From Pseudoalteromonas rubra (GTDB taxonomy: Bacteria > Pseudomonadota > Gammaproteobacteria > Enterobacterales > Alteromonadaceae), in assembly GCF_000238295.3 (NCBI RefSeq), contig NZ_AHCD03000035.1:1054001-1118000 (forward strand): a stretch of 64,000 nucleotides of DNA, read 5' to 3'. This document shows positions 51,916 to 60,412 of this stretch, in pieces (within the stretch, counting starts at the first letter, position 1; the number at the start of each line of letters is the position of its first letter). The notes under the pieces were generated by a model. That model was not told the DNA's origin and made no database searches. It worked only from the letters and a program-made list of their open reading frames with translations. The position numbers and the translations under genes are program-made.

Positions 51916-52287
51916 TTAGTTAAGTTTTTCTTTAATACGTGCAGACTTACCAGAACGCTCACGCAGATAGTAGATCTTCGCGCGACGTACTGCACCACGA
52001 CGCTTCACAGCAATGCTGCTGATAAGAGGGCTGTGCGTTTGGAATACACGCTCTACACCTTCACCGTTCGAGATTTTACGAACTGTGAATGCAGAGTGAA
52101 GACCACGGTTACGCTTAGCGATTACAACACCTTCAAAGGCCTGTAGACGCTCTTTGTTACCTTCTTTTACACGAACCTGAACAACAACTGTATCGCCTGG
52201 GGCGAATGCAGGTACGTCTTTTTTAAGCTGCTCTTCTTCAAGCGCTTTAATAATATTTTGGTTTACTTTTGCCATTTTATTTCTCAC
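51916..52287 (-). CDS. rplS: 50S ribosomal protein L19, downstream copy
   Basis: A 123-residue ribosomal protein identical to the copy at 53187-53558. L19 lies at the 30S-50S interface. Typical segments are 'FAPGDTVVVQVRVKEGNKER', 'IAKRNRGLHSAFTVRK' and 'RRGAVRRAKIYYLRERSGK'. This copy is the one followed by the operon terminator. Whether two copies truly exist depends on the reality of the tandem duplication. Confidence 0.9.
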   Translation of the reverse strand: MRNKMAKVNQNIIKALEEEQLKKDVPAFAPGDTVVVQVRVKEGNKERLQAFEGVVIAKRNRGLHSAFTVRKISNGEGVERVFQTHSPLISSIAVKRRGAVRRAKIYYLRERSGKSARIKEKLN

Positions 52288-52308
52288 ATTCCTAGGAGTA
52301 ACTGTCTT

Positions 52309-53073
52309 CTAGCCACAAGCTTCATGTTCTTGCTGAAATTCAGCAAGCAAACGTACTTGCTCCTCAGTCAGAGCTAGGTTACGCAACAAGTCTGGACGGC
52401 GTAACCAAGTTCTTCCCAGTGACTGCTTTAAGCGCCACTCGGCTATCGCTTGGTGGTTTCCACTGAGTAATACAGCAGGCACCTGTTTTCCATCCAACGT
52501 TTCTGGCCGAGTATAGTGTGGACAATCTAATAAGCCGTCTGAAAACGAATCTTGTTCTGCAGACTGGTTGTGTCCCAGCACACCAGGCACCAATCGCGCA
52601 ACTGCGTCGATCAATGTCATGGCAGGCAGTTCACCCCCACTTAAAATAAAATCCCCGATAGACCATTCTTCGTCGACATACGACTCGATGATCCGCTCGT
52701 CTATACCTTCGTAGCGACCAGCGACTAAAATCAACTTTTCGGATTGAGCCAGCTCGGCCGCACCTTGTTGATCTAACTTCCGCCCTTGTGGAGACATATA
52801 AATTACTTTAGCGCCCTCCCCTGCTGCCTGTTTGGCGTCAAGGATAGCTTGCTTGAGAGGCTCGACCATCATCAACATCCCCGGACCACCACCATAAGGT
52901 CGGTCATCAACGGTTCTGTGCTTATCTAGCGCATAGTCTCTCGGGTTCCAGCAGTGAAAGTCGATCAGCCCATTTTTTACGGCCCGACCGGTTACACCTT
53001 GCTGAGTTACCGCGTCAAACATTTCAGGAAAGAGTGAAATCACTCCAACCCATAGTTTTTGCTGTTCACTCAT
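52309..53073 (-). CDS. trmD: tRNA (guanine-37-N1)-methyltransferase, downstream copy
   Basis: A 254-residue SPOUT-class methyltransferase identical to the copy at 53580-54344. TrmD methylates G37 of tRNAs and prevents frameshifting. The trefoil-knot SAM site is seen in 'LILVAGRYEGIDERIIESYV' and 'WSIGDFILSGGELPAMTLID'. In this copy the sequence upstream of the start is the 98-bp end of rimM, then the upstream rplS copy, so it is the fifth or sixth frame of a lengthened operon if real. Confidence 0.9.
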   Translation of the reverse strand: MSEQQKLWVGVISLFPEMFDAVTQQGVTGRAVKNGLIDFHCWNPRDYALDKHRTVDDRPYGGGPGMLMMVEPLKQAILDAKQAAGEGAKVIYMSPQGRKLDQQGAAELAQSEKLILVAGRYEGIDERIIESYVDEEWSIGDFILSGGELPAMTLIDAVARLVPGVLGHNQSAEQDSFSDGLLDCPHYTRPETLDGKQVPAVLLSGNHQAIAEWRLKQSLGRTWLRRPDLLRNLALTEEQVRLLAEFQQEHEACG

Positions 53074-53170
53074 TAAAATGCCGGATCCCAGTCTACAGTA
53101 ATTTCTCTTTCTTCGTGTTTAACCTCAATCACAACAGAATCTGTCAGGAATGGAATTAAACGCTCAGCCT
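53073..53170 (-). pseudogene. 3' end fragment of rimM at the duplication junction
   Basis: The last 32 codons and the stop codon of rimM, repeated between the two trmD-rplS copies. It has no start codon of its own and cannot encode RimM. It exists only as the left end of the duplicated unit. Confidence 0.92.
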
Positions 53171-53186
53171 TGGTATATGCAACGTA

Positions 53187-53558
53187 TTAGTTAAGTTTTT
53201 CTTTAATACGTGCAGACTTACCAGAACGCTCACGCAGATAGTAGATCTTCGCGCGACGTACTGCACCACGACGCTTCACAGCAATGCTGCTGATAAGAGG
53301 GCTGTGCGTTTGGAATACACGCTCTACACCTTCACCGTTCGAGATTTTACGAACTGTGAATGCAGAGTGAAGACCACGGTTACGCTTAGCGATTACAACA
53401 CCTTCAAAGGCCTGTAGACGCTCTTTGTTACCTTCTTTTACACGAACCTGAACAACAACTGTATCGCCTGGGGCGAATGCAGGTACGTCTTTTTTAAGCT
53501 GCTCTTCTTCAAGCGCTTTAATAATATTTTGGTTTACTTTTGCCATTTTATTTCTCAC
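53187..53558 (-). CDS. rplS: 50S ribosomal protein L19, upstream copy
   Basis: Identical 123-residue L19. In transcription order this is the first copy, 21 bp after the intact trmD copy. It is not followed by the operon terminator but by the rimM fragment and the second trmD copy, so its mRNA would continue through the repeat. L19 is usually single copy. Confidence 0.9.
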   Translation of the reverse strand: MRNKMAKVNQNIIKALEEEQLKKDVPAFAPGDTVVVQVRVKEGNKERLQAFEGVVIAKRNRGLHSAFTVRKISNGEGVERVFQTHSPLISSIAVKRRGAVRRAKIYYLRERSGKSARIKEKLN

Positions 53559-53579
53559 ATTCCTAGGAGTAACTGTCTT

Positions 53580-54344
53580 CTAGCCACAAGCTTCATGTTC
53601 TTGCTGAAATTCAGCAAGCAAACGTACTTGCTCCTCAGTCAGAGCTAGGTTACGCAACAAGTCTGGACGGCGTAACCAAGTTCTTCCCAGTGACTGCTTT
53701 AAGCGCCACTCGGCTATCGCTTGGTGGTTTCCACTGAGTAATACAGCAGGCACCTGTTTTCCATCCAACGTTTCTGGCCGAGTATAGTGTGGACAATCTA
53801 ATAAGCCGTCTGAAAACGAATCTTGTTCTGCAGACTGGTTGTGTCCCAGCACACCAGGCACCAATCGCGCAACTGCGTCGATCAATGTCATGGCAGGCAG
53901 TTCACCCCCACTTAAAATAAAATCCCCGATAGACCATTCTTCGTCGACATACGACTCGATGATCCGCTCGTCTATACCTTCGTAGCGACCAGCGACTAAA
54001 ATCAACTTTTCGGATTGAGCCAGCTCGGCCGCACCTTGTTGATCTAACTTCCGCCCTTGTGGAGACATATAAATTACTTTAGCGCCCTCCCCTGCTGCCT
54101 GTTTGGCGTCAAGGATAGCTTGCTTGAGAGGCTCGACCATCATCAACATCCCCGGACCACCACCATAAGGTCGGTCATCAACGGTTCTGTGCTTATCTAG
54201 CGCATAGTCTCTCGGGTTCCAGCAGTGAAAGTCGATCAGCCCATTTTTTACGGCCCGACCGGTTACACCTTGCTGAGTTACCGCGTCAAACATTTCAGGA
54301 AAGAGTGAAATCACTCCAACCCATAGTTTTTGCTGTTCACTCAT
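53580..54344 (-). CDS. trmD: tRNA (guanine-37-N1)-methyltransferase, upstream copy
   Basis: A complete 254-residue TrmD ('GVISLFPEMFDAVTQQGVTG', 'DRPYGGGPGMLMMVEPLKQA'). It overlaps the stop codon of intact rimM by one base (TAATG), the normal coupling in rpsP-rimM-trmD-rplS operons, so this is the native context copy. Confidence 0.95.
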   Translation of the reverse strand: MSEQQKLWVGVISLFPEMFDAVTQQGVTGRAVKNGLIDFHCWNPRDYALDKHRTVDDRPYGGGPGMLMMVEPLKQAILDAKQAAGEGAKVIYMSPQGRKLDQQGAAELAQSEKLILVAGRYEGIDERIIESYVDEEWSIGDFILSGGELPAMTLIDAVARLVPGVLGHNQSAEQDSFSDGLLDCPHYTRPETLDGKQVPAVLLSGNHQAIAEWRLKQSLGRTWLRRPDLLRNLALTEEQVRLLAEFQQEHEACG

Positions 54345-54877
54345 TAAAATGCCGGATCCCAGTCTACAGTAATTTCTCTTTCTTCGTGTTTAACCTCAAT
54401 CACAACAGAATCTGTCAGGAATGGAATTAAACGCTCAGCCTGACCAAATGCATCTTTTTTGTTTGCTTTCACAACCAAAACGTCATTTGACCCTGTCTCC
54501 ATCAAGTCATCAACATGACCCAGGTTATACCCTTTTGTCGTAACGACTGTCATACCGATGAGATCTCGCCAATAAAACTCCCCTTCTGGTAATTCGGGAA
54601 GCTGCTCTACATCCACTGAGATTTCTGCATTGGTCAATGCCATTGCTTCGTCTCTGTCGTTGATGTTTGCAAACTTAGCGATAAAGCCCTTGCTATGTCG
54701 ACGCCAGTCGCTCACTTCAAGGGTTTGCCATTTACCTTGTTGACCTATCAACCATGGGCTGAAATCGAAGATCCCTTGGGGATCATCAGTAAATGAATGC
54801 ACCTTAAGCCAACCTTTGATGCCATAAGGAGCACCAAGTTTACCAACAACGATTGTCGAGGTTTTTTCTTGACTCAT
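54344..54877 (-). CDS. rimM: Ribosome maturation factor RimM
   Basis: A 177-residue factor for 30S assembly that binds S19. The N-terminal RimM barrel has 'VVGKLGAPYGIKGWLKVHSF' and the C-terminal PRC domain has 'EFYWRDLIGMTVVTTKGYNL'. It ends in 'REITVDWDPAF'. It lies 17 bp after rpsP and overlaps trmD by one base. Its 3' 98 bp are copied at 53073-53170. Confidence 0.96.
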   Translation of the reverse strand: MSQEKTSTIVVGKLGAPYGIKGWLKVHSFTDDPQGIFDFSPWLIGQQGKWQTLEVSDWRRHSKGFIAKFANINDRDEAMALTNAEISVDVEQLPELPEGEFYWRDLIGMTVVTTKGYNLGHVDDLMETGSNDVLVVKANKKDAFGQAERLIPFLTDSVVIEVKHEEREITVDWDPAF

Positions 54878-54894
54878 GGTTACACTTACGCCTA

Positions 54895-55143
54895 TTAAGC
54901 CGCTTTACGAGCGTCTTTAACCAGTTTAGCTACGCGATCAGAAAGACCAGCGCCCTGACCTACCCAGTGATCAACACGGGCAAGGTCTAGACGAAGCTTT
55001 TCTTCTTGACCAGCAGCGATTGGGTTAAAGAAACCTACTTTCTCGATGAAACGACCGTCACGCGAGAAACGGCTATCCGCAACCACGATTTGATAGAATG
55101 GACGCTTTTTAGCGCCGCCACGTTGCAAACGAATAGTTACCAT
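54895..55143 (-). CDS. rpsP: 30S ribosomal protein S16
   Basis: An 82-residue ribosomal protein. 'VTIRLQRGGAKKRPFYQIVV' and 'ADSRFSRDGRFIEKVGFFNP' are hallmark sequences. First gene of rpsP-rimM-trmD-rplS. A hairpin (GCTTCCC-ACTTT-GGGAAGC, 55186-55204) lies in its leader and a strong promoter upstream. Confidence 0.98.
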   Translation of the reverse strand: MVTIRLQRGGAKKRPFYQIVVADSRFSRDGRFIEKVGFFNPIAAGQEEKLRLDLARVDHWVGQGAGLSDRVAKLVKDARKAA

Positions 55144-55210
55144 ACCGTCCTCTACATAGATTGACTGTTTTCATTAATAAGATTTGCTTCCCACTTTGGG
55201 AAGCTGGGGA

Positions 55211-55238
55211 ATTGTACGTCTTTTTTCACGCATTGCAA
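55211..55238 (-). promoter_or_regulatory. Predicted sigma-70 promoter of the rpsP operon
   Basis: On the minus strand TTGCAA, a 16-base spacer, TACAAT. Both hexamers are close to consensus. The start of transcription would be about 60 bp upstream of rpsP, leaving a leader with a 7-bp hairpin. Confidence 0.7.
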
Positions 55239-55302
55239 GTGTGAAATCCATTTTATTACCAAATGATGAAGACCTAGTGCCGTTGGCCGGGAGTAACGCC
55301 TT

Positions 55303-55367
55303 AGTGGGTATGTATTTACAGAGCCATACCCACTCACTTAGGCCTACGTAAGACTACCTGTCAGGTA
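55303..55367. repeat. Pair of inverted repeats between rpsP and the heme receptor gene
   Basis: First, AGTGGGTATG and CATACCCACT are perfect 10-base arms with a 12-base loop (55303-55334), extendable by GCCT/AGGC outside. Second, TACCTG-T-CAGGTA (55355-55367). Neither has a T-run on the strand of the receptor gene. They may stabilise the receptor transcript end or be an unrelated repeat. Confidence 0.5.
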
Positions 55368-55429
55368 CAAAGAAGAGTTTTACACACAACCCCCTTCTTT
55401 ATAAAGATAAGGTAATAAAAGCATGCAGA

Positions 55430-57520
55430 TCAGAAAGTCACTTTTACCTTGGCCGCCAGATGTCGCCCAGGCATGGTGTACTGAGACAAGTCCGTGTCTA
55501 AGGCACTGCCCGCAACACGCTCGTACTGCACATATTCTTTGTCCAGCAAGTTAAACACGCCCATATTCACTTTCCAGTTGTGCCATTGATAGTCAGCAAA
55601 CACATCTACAGTCGCCCAACCTGATGTTTTAATGTTCGTATCGGAAGGGACTTTGTCCATGTTGCTCGCAGCACGCAGCGCAGTGGTTAACGACCAGTTG
55701 TCAGAGTCGTACCGCGCTTTAACAAACCCGTTGAGCGGGCTCAAAGACTCTATATATTCATCGGTTTGTGCGTTTTTCCCATGCAGATAAGTCAGGCCAC
55801 TGTCTAAGGCAATCTGATCATCCAGCCACAGAGTCATGCTGGCTTCAATCCCTTTGATTTTAACTTCCTCAATATTTTGATACTGGAATACCTGCTTACT
55901 GACGTTTGGAATAAAGGTGGGCTCAGTGCGGATCAGCTGATTGGCAATAAAATCATCGAAAGTCGAGTGAAATACAGCCACTGAAAACTGGCTGTTATCA
56001 AAGTGCCCCTTTAAGCCAAGCTCAAGGCTGTCACTGGATTCCGGATCCAGGTCTGAATTAGGCATGATCTGGTAAAATGGCTCAACGCCATGGTTCTGGT
56101 AAGCCTGGTCATGTGGCGGGATCTTAAAGCCCCTTGCATATTGGCCAATCAGATTCAGCTGCTCCGTGATGCTGTACACAACCCCCAGCTTAGGCGACAA
56201 CGCGGTTTCATTGATTTTTCCAAATGCGCCTTCTGTGTATAGTACATTGTCTTTTGGCGTCATCCGGTAGCTGTCGAGACGCAGCCCGGCATTCACCGTC
56301 AGTGTATCGGGGATCAACGCTACATTATCCTGCACAAATATCCCCAGCAGCGTTGTATCAGCACCGGGAAAAGCTTTTTGCGCTTCGCGATCTTTCACCA
56401 GGTCGCCTTGCAACGTGCGCCGTGATTTATAACGAGGACGCTGCGTTTCATAACGATCAACATCGAAGCCATACACCAGCTGATGCTGTACATTGCTCAG
56501 GTTAAGCTGCTTGTCGAGTACCAGGCGGGTGCCAATAATGGTTTGCTCAAACCGGTAGTCATTGTTATCCACGTAGGGCCCGGTGCGATCTGCACCTGTG
56601 CGGACTTGATCACTTGTTTGTTCATAATCACTGAGGTAAACCTGCGCTTCAAGACTATCGAACAGCTTAGTTGCTGCACTGCTTTTATATAGCGCCGACA
56701 CCGCCAGGCTATCATTAATCTCAGCCGTTTCATTGCGTTGTATTGCCAGCACCTGATCGGTTTTCTGTTTATAGTAGTCCAGCGTGACCAATAAACTGGA
56801 CTGCGTATCCAGCGCGAGCTCACCTTTGAGCACCGCAGCAGTCGCAGTGTAGTCGTAGTTCGGAAGAGATTCGTCATAGTTTTGTGTCTGCTCGCCCTCA
56901 CGGCGGGTTAATTGGGCTGAAATCGCATGTTCACCCAGACGCGTTGCGAATACACCACTGAGACTCTGCTCGTCACTGGCACCATGATAGCCAGCGCTCA
57001 GGTGCGCATAACGTGTGCTGCCTGCCAGGTAGTCGGTGGGCGACTTAGTGGATATGACAACAATGCCACCCAGTGCGTCGGAGCCATATAATGAAGAGGC
57101 AGCCCCTTTGGCGATTTCAATTTGTCTGACACCTTCTACATCCAGATAGCCACGCCCAATCAACAGCCCCTGACCCCCTTGGTATGCATCATTGAGACGA
57201 CGACCATCTTTAATATATACGATCCGATTACCGCCAACTCCGCGTACAGTGATTGCCTGAGCACTACCGGCATTGCCTTGCGTGGTCATGCCGGTCTGAT
57301 ACCGAAGCGCCGTTGCCAGGTCAATACTGACTTCCTGATCCAGAGCCTGCTCTGTCACCACGCTGACGCTGCCAGTCACATCCGATAGCTTTTGCGCGAT
57401 CCGCGAACCACTAACGACAATCACCTCAGCGGACTTTTCAAATTCATCGGCCTTTACATCGGTTGTACCAAGAAGCGCCGCCACTATACCAAGCGCAATA
57501 CTGCTGTGCTTTAGAGTCAT
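55430..57520 (-). CDS. TonB-dependent heme/hemoglobin receptor
   Basis: A 696-residue outer membrane receptor. I place the start at the ATG 57520, which has a GAGG ribosome binding site and opens a signal peptide ('TLKHSSIALGIVAALLGTT'); the longer frame to 57592 would run over the Fur box. The plug holds 'VVSGSRIAQKLSDVTGSVSV' and 'IEIAKGAASSLYGSDALGG', and the barrel holds 'YARGFKIPPHDQAYQNHG' and 'MPNSDLDPESSDSLELG', which are in the place of the FRAP and NPNL motifs of heme receptors. It is divergent from hmuTUV-hugZ with a Fur box between, so heme uptake under iron limitation is the likely job. Confidence 0.9.
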   Translation of the reverse strand: MTLKHSSIALGIVAALLGTTDVKADEFEKSAEVIVVSGSRIAQKLSDVTGSVSVVTEQALDQEVSIDLATALRYQTGMTTQGNAGSAQAITVRGVGGNRIVYIKDGRRLNDAYQGGQGLLIGRGYLDVEGVRQIEIAKGAASSLYGSDALGGIVVISTKSPTDYLAGSTRYAHLSAGYHGASDEQSLSGVFATRLGEHAISAQLTRREGEQTQNYDESLPNYDYTATAAVLKGELALDTQSSLLVTLDYYKQKTDQVLAIQRNETAEINDSLAVSALYKSSAATKLFDSLEAQVYLSDYEQTSDQVRTGADRTGPYVDNNDYRFEQTIIGTRLVLDKQLNLSNVQHQLVYGFDVDRYETQRPRYKSRRTLQGDLVKDREAQKAFPGADTTLLGIFVQDNVALIPDTLTVNAGLRLDSYRMTPKDNVLYTEGAFGKINETALSPKLGVVYSITEQLNLIGQYARGFKIPPHDQAYQNHGVEPFYQIMPNSDLDPESSDSLELGLKGHFDNSQFSVAVFHSTFDDFIANQLIRTEPTFIPNVSKQVFQYQNIEEVKIKGIEASMTLWLDDQIALDSGLTYLHGKNAQTDEYIESLSPLNGFVKARYDSDNWSLTTALRAASNMDKVPSDTNIKTSGWATVDVFADYQWHNWKVNMGVFNLLDKEYVQYERVAGSALDTDLSQYTMPGRHLAAKVKVTF

Positions 57521-57588
57521 AGAAACCTCATTCAGAGAATTGATTAGAACTATTTTGCTGTGCACTATAATGTCCCGATAACCCAATT

Positions 57589-57610
57589 GCAAATGATAAT
57601 GGTTTGCATT
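57589..57610. promoter_or_regulatory. Predicted Fur box in the heme locus
   Basis: GCAAATGATAATGGTTTGCATT contains AAATGATAAT and a matching right arm, a good fit to Fur sites of marine gammaproteobacteria. It lies 69 bp upstream of the receptor start codon and 150 bp upstream of hmuT, in the divergent promoter region. Confidence 0.8.
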
Positions 57611-57655
57611 TTTATATTTATGTAGATTAAATCGAATTCATTCAGTAGAATCAAA

Positions 57656-57728
57656 CCCTCGCGAGGGAGATACCTCTTTAGCAACGGTTGCCCTTGCATT
57701 AAGAAAGTGTGACTAAGGCGACACTTTC
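57656..57728 (+). promoter_or_regulatory. Palindrome and hairpin in the hmuT leader
   Basis: CCCTCGCGAGGG is a perfect 12-base palindrome (57656-57667), and GAAAGTGT/ACACTTTC form an 8-bp hairpin with a 10-base loop (57703-57728), ending 32 bases before the hmuT start. The second is followed by CGTTT. They could be a leader structure or protein sites beyond the Fur box. Confidence 0.45.
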
Positions 57729-57760
57729 GTTTAAAACCATTGAGATTAACGGGATAAACA

Positions 57761-58579
57761 ATGCGTAAATGTGTATTTTTAATCTTGGTACTGACAATCA
57801 GTCAGCCACTGCTTGCCGCGCAACGGATCGTCGTCGCTGGCGGTTCATTGACGGACATCGTATTTGCTTTGGGGGCCGGAGAGAACGTCGTAGCTGTTGA
57901 CACCTCCAGCACGTCACCAGTTGATGCAACTAAATTACCTAAAGTTGGTTATTACCGGGATCTGGCCGCTGAGGGCGTGCTGTCACAGCACCCGGAACTG
58001 ATCCTGGCATTAGAAGGCAGTGGCCGACCCGAAGTATTAACCCAGTTACGCAGCACCGGGGTACAGCTGAACCTGTATGACAAACCGAAAACTATCAGCG
58101 AACTGTTCAACCTGATAGGTCAGCTTGGCCGAGATCTGAACCGCCAAAGTCAGGCACAACGGCTAATCACCGGCCTCAAAAAAACCTTACCAGTCAAAGC
58201 ACCAGCCACATCACTCAGTGCCCTGTTTATCCTGTCTGCCGGCGATCGGGGTGTGACCGTGGCAGGCCCAGAAACAGTACCCGACCTCTTATTTGGCTAT
58301 ACAGGGATACGTAACCTGGCAACAGCACCCGGATATAAGCCCTTTAATCGCGAAGCGATGCTGGTCAGCGCCCCTGATTTTCTGGTTGCACCCAGTCATG
58401 TTGTCTACAGCCTCGGTGGACCCGAGCAATTTTGTCAGCAAAGTGCGCTGGCATTGTTACCAGCCGCACAGCAATGCAAACTGTTAGTCATGGACTCACT
58501 GATGTCGATGGGCATGACGACGCGTCTGCCTGAGGCGATTGCACAACTTGCGACATATCGTGAAAACTCAGCGCTATGA
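57761..58579 (+). CDS. hmuT: Heme ABC transporter substrate-binding protein HmuT
   Basis: A 272-residue periplasmic heme-binding protein with a signal peptide (residues 1-19, ending LLAA). Family features include 'RIVVAGGSLTDIVFALGAGE', 'VDTSSTSPVDATKLPKVGYY' (a Tyr in the place of the heme ligand) and 'MDSLMSMGMTTRLPEAIA'. It receives heme from the TonB-dependent receptor and passes it to HmuUV. Ends overlapping the hmuU start by 4 bp. Confidence 0.92.
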   Translation: MRKCVFLILVLTISQPLLAAQRIVVAGGSLTDIVFALGAGENVVAVDTSSTSPVDATKLPKVGYYRDLAAEGVLSQHPELILALEGSGRPEVLTQLRSTGVQLNLYDKPKTISELFNLIGQLGRDLNRQSQAQRLITGLKKTLPVKAPATSLSALFILSAGDRGVTVAGPETVPDLLFGYTGIRNLATAPGYKPFNREAMLVSAPDFLVAPSHVVYSLGGPEQFCQQSALALLPAAQQCKLLVMDSLMSMGMTTRLPEAIAQLATYRENSAL

Positions 58580-59622
58580 GTCAGACTTTTGCGATTTTAA
58601 CTGCGCGTCATCACGCTGTCTGGCTGTGGTTATGCGGCGCCACACTTATTGCACTGGCCTGGCTGTCTCTGAGTAGTGGGCCGGTTGGCTGGGACTGGCG
58701 CATCCCGCTGGCGGTCTTCCTCCCTGACTCGGCAATAGAAGGGATCAGTGAATTACACATGACCGTCGTTACCCAAATCCGTCTGCCAAGGTTACTGCTG
58801 GCATTGCTGGTAGGGTGTGTCCTGGCCTGTAGTGGTGCAGCCAGTCAGGCGTTATGCCGCAATCCCCTGGCAGATCCGAGTTTGATGGGAGTCACCGGCG
58901 GTGCGGCTGTTGCTGCTATAGCAGTCATTGCACTATCACCCAAGGTTGCTTTTATCAACGAAGCCATGGTCGCACCGGCTGCCTTTCTGGGCGCCCTGGC
59001 TATCACTTCTTTGTTGTATCGTATAGCCAGTCATAATGGTCAGATCCAGATCACTGTATTACTGCTTGCCGGGGTGGCAATCAATGCCGTTGCCATGGCC
59101 CTGATAGGATTGTTCAGTTTTTTTGCCGATGACACGTCTTTGCGCCTGATGACATACTGGCAGATGGGTGCTCTGGCGGGAGCAAGCTGGTCTGCCATGC
59201 AATATGGTGCGCCCCTTATCCTTATTTGCGTCGTGATGCTGTTCATGCGTCGCAAGCAGATCAATGCCCTGATGCTGGGAGAGCGGGATGCAAGACATCT
59301 TGGCGTGAATGTCCGTCGGTTAAAAAACGAAGTGATTTTTCTGATGGCACTGGGCGTTGGTGGCGCCGTTGCCATGTCCGGCATGATTGGCTTCATTGGA
59401 TTGCTGGTACCTCACCTGGCACGCCTGCTGGTCGGCCCGGACCTGCGGCGTATGCTGCCTTTGAGCATGTTACTGGGTTGTGTAGTATTACTCATCGCAG
59501 ACTGGCTGGCCCGCCTGGTTGTTGCACCTTCAGAGCTACCAATTGGCGTGATCACCGCCCTGTTTGGCAGTCCATTTTTTGTGTATTTACTGATACAACA
59601 AAAGCGAGGTGCCCATGCTTGA
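58576..59622 (+). CDS. hmuU: Heme ABC transporter permease HmuU
   Basis: A 348-residue FecCD-family permease with about ten membrane segments. 'TQIRLPRLLLALLVGCVLAC', 'NPLADPSLMGVTGGAAVAAI' and 'GMIGFIGLLVPHLARLLVG' are hallmarks, the last being the ATPase contact region. It overlaps hmuT by 4 bp (ATGA) and hmuV by 8 bp, consistent with equal expression of transporter parts. Confidence 0.94.
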   Translation: MSQTFAILTARHHAVWLWLCGATLIALAWLSLSSGPVGWDWRIPLAVFLPDSAIEGISELHMTVVTQIRLPRLLLALLVGCVLACSGAASQALCRNPLADPSLMGVTGGAAVAAIAVIALSPKVAFINEAMVAPAAFLGALAITSLLYRIASHNGQIQITVLLLAGVAINAVAMALIGLFSFFADDTSLRLMTYWQMGALAGASWSAMQYGAPLILICVVMLFMRRKQINALMLGERDARHLGVNVRRLKNEVIFLMALGVGGAVAMSGMIGFIGLLVPHLARLLVGPDLRRMLPLSMLLGCVVLLIADWLARLVVAPSELPIGVITALFGSPFFVYLLIQQKRGAHA

Positions 59623-60412
59623 ATGTCTTAACCTGACAGTTACCCGTGGCGGCAAGCCGGTACTAACTGACTTGTCACTAACGCTTGAAACAGGCCAGTT
59701 CATTGTGCTGCTGGGAGAAAATGGCGCCGGAAAATCGACTTTGCTCAGTGCAATTTGTGATGATATTTCTTACCAGGGCACGATCTTATGGCACGGCGAA
59801 CCGCTCAACAGGCGCGATGCACTCACTCTGGCCACTGAGCGCGCAGTCTTGTTGCAACATAACCGGGTCAATTTTGCTTTTAATACTACCGAGCTTATCG
59901 CCATGGGCCGCTACCCTTATCAGGAAAGCACTGCGGAACAGGCTCGGGTCGTTGATGAACTCATCACACAACTGGCACTAGAAAAGCTCGCCGGACGCGA
60001 CGTGACCCAATTGTCCGGTGGCGAATTTCAACGCGCCCAGTTTGCCCGCTGTCTGGCCCAACTGAATGCGCATGACCCGGCCACCCAAAACAAGCTGATG
60101 CTGCTGGATGAGCCCACTTCCGCACTCGATTTACACCATCAACACCGAGTGCTGAGTACCGCACAACGCTTTGCCCGGCAGGGCAATACCGTGATTGCGG
60201 TATTGCATGATTTAAACCTGGCTTCGTTGTATGCTGACCGGATACTCTTGTTAGATCAAGGCCAGATCCGCAGTGACGGCACACCACAAGACGTACTCAG
60301 GCTGGATGTATTACAACCCATTTACCAAACAGGCATGCAGATTAACCTGCATCCCGGATATAATATACCTATGATATTCTCAGAACCGCTAACAGGAGCT
60401 CCCAATGCGTGA
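59615..60412 (+). CDS. hmuV: Heme ABC transporter ATP-binding protein HmuV
   Basis: A 265-residue ATPase. Walker A is 'GENGAGKST', the signature 'LSGGEFQRAQFARCLAQL', Walker B 'MLLDEPTSALD', and the switch histidine follows in 'VIAVLHDLNLA'. I start at the ATG 59615, which lies 6 bases after GAGGT; a GTG two codons upstream is possible. Overlaps both neighbours. It energises heme import through HmuU. Confidence 0.93.
   Translation: MLECLNLTVTRGGKPVLTDLSLTLETGQFIVLLGENGAGKSTLLSAICDDISYQGTILWHGEPLNRRDALTLATERAVLLQHNRVNFAFNTTELIAMGRYPYQESTAEQARVVDELITQLALEKLAGRDVTQLSGGEFQRAQFARCLAQLNAHDPATQNKLMLLDEPTSALDLHHQHRVLSTAQRFARQGNTVIAVLHDLNLASLYADRILLLDQGQIRSDGTPQDVLRLDVLQPIYQTGMQINLHPGYNIPMIFSEPLTGAPNA

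Larger units (their letters stand above)
51900..54441. repeat. Exact tandem duplication, unit 1271 bp (trmD-rplS with end of rimM)
   Basis: Copy A is 51900-53170 and copy B 53171-54441, in direct orientation without spacer and with no difference that I can see. One base is shared at the junction. The unit runs from just past rplS to 98 bp inside the 3' end of rimM, so it holds complete trmD and rplS genes. In transcription order (minus strand) copy B comes first and remains joined to intact rimM. Confidence 0.95.

Noticed and set aside
57521..57592. N-terminal extension of the heme receptor
   Set aside because: Would place the start codon over the Fur box and put 24 residues before a normal signal peptide; the ATG at 57520 has a ribosome binding site.
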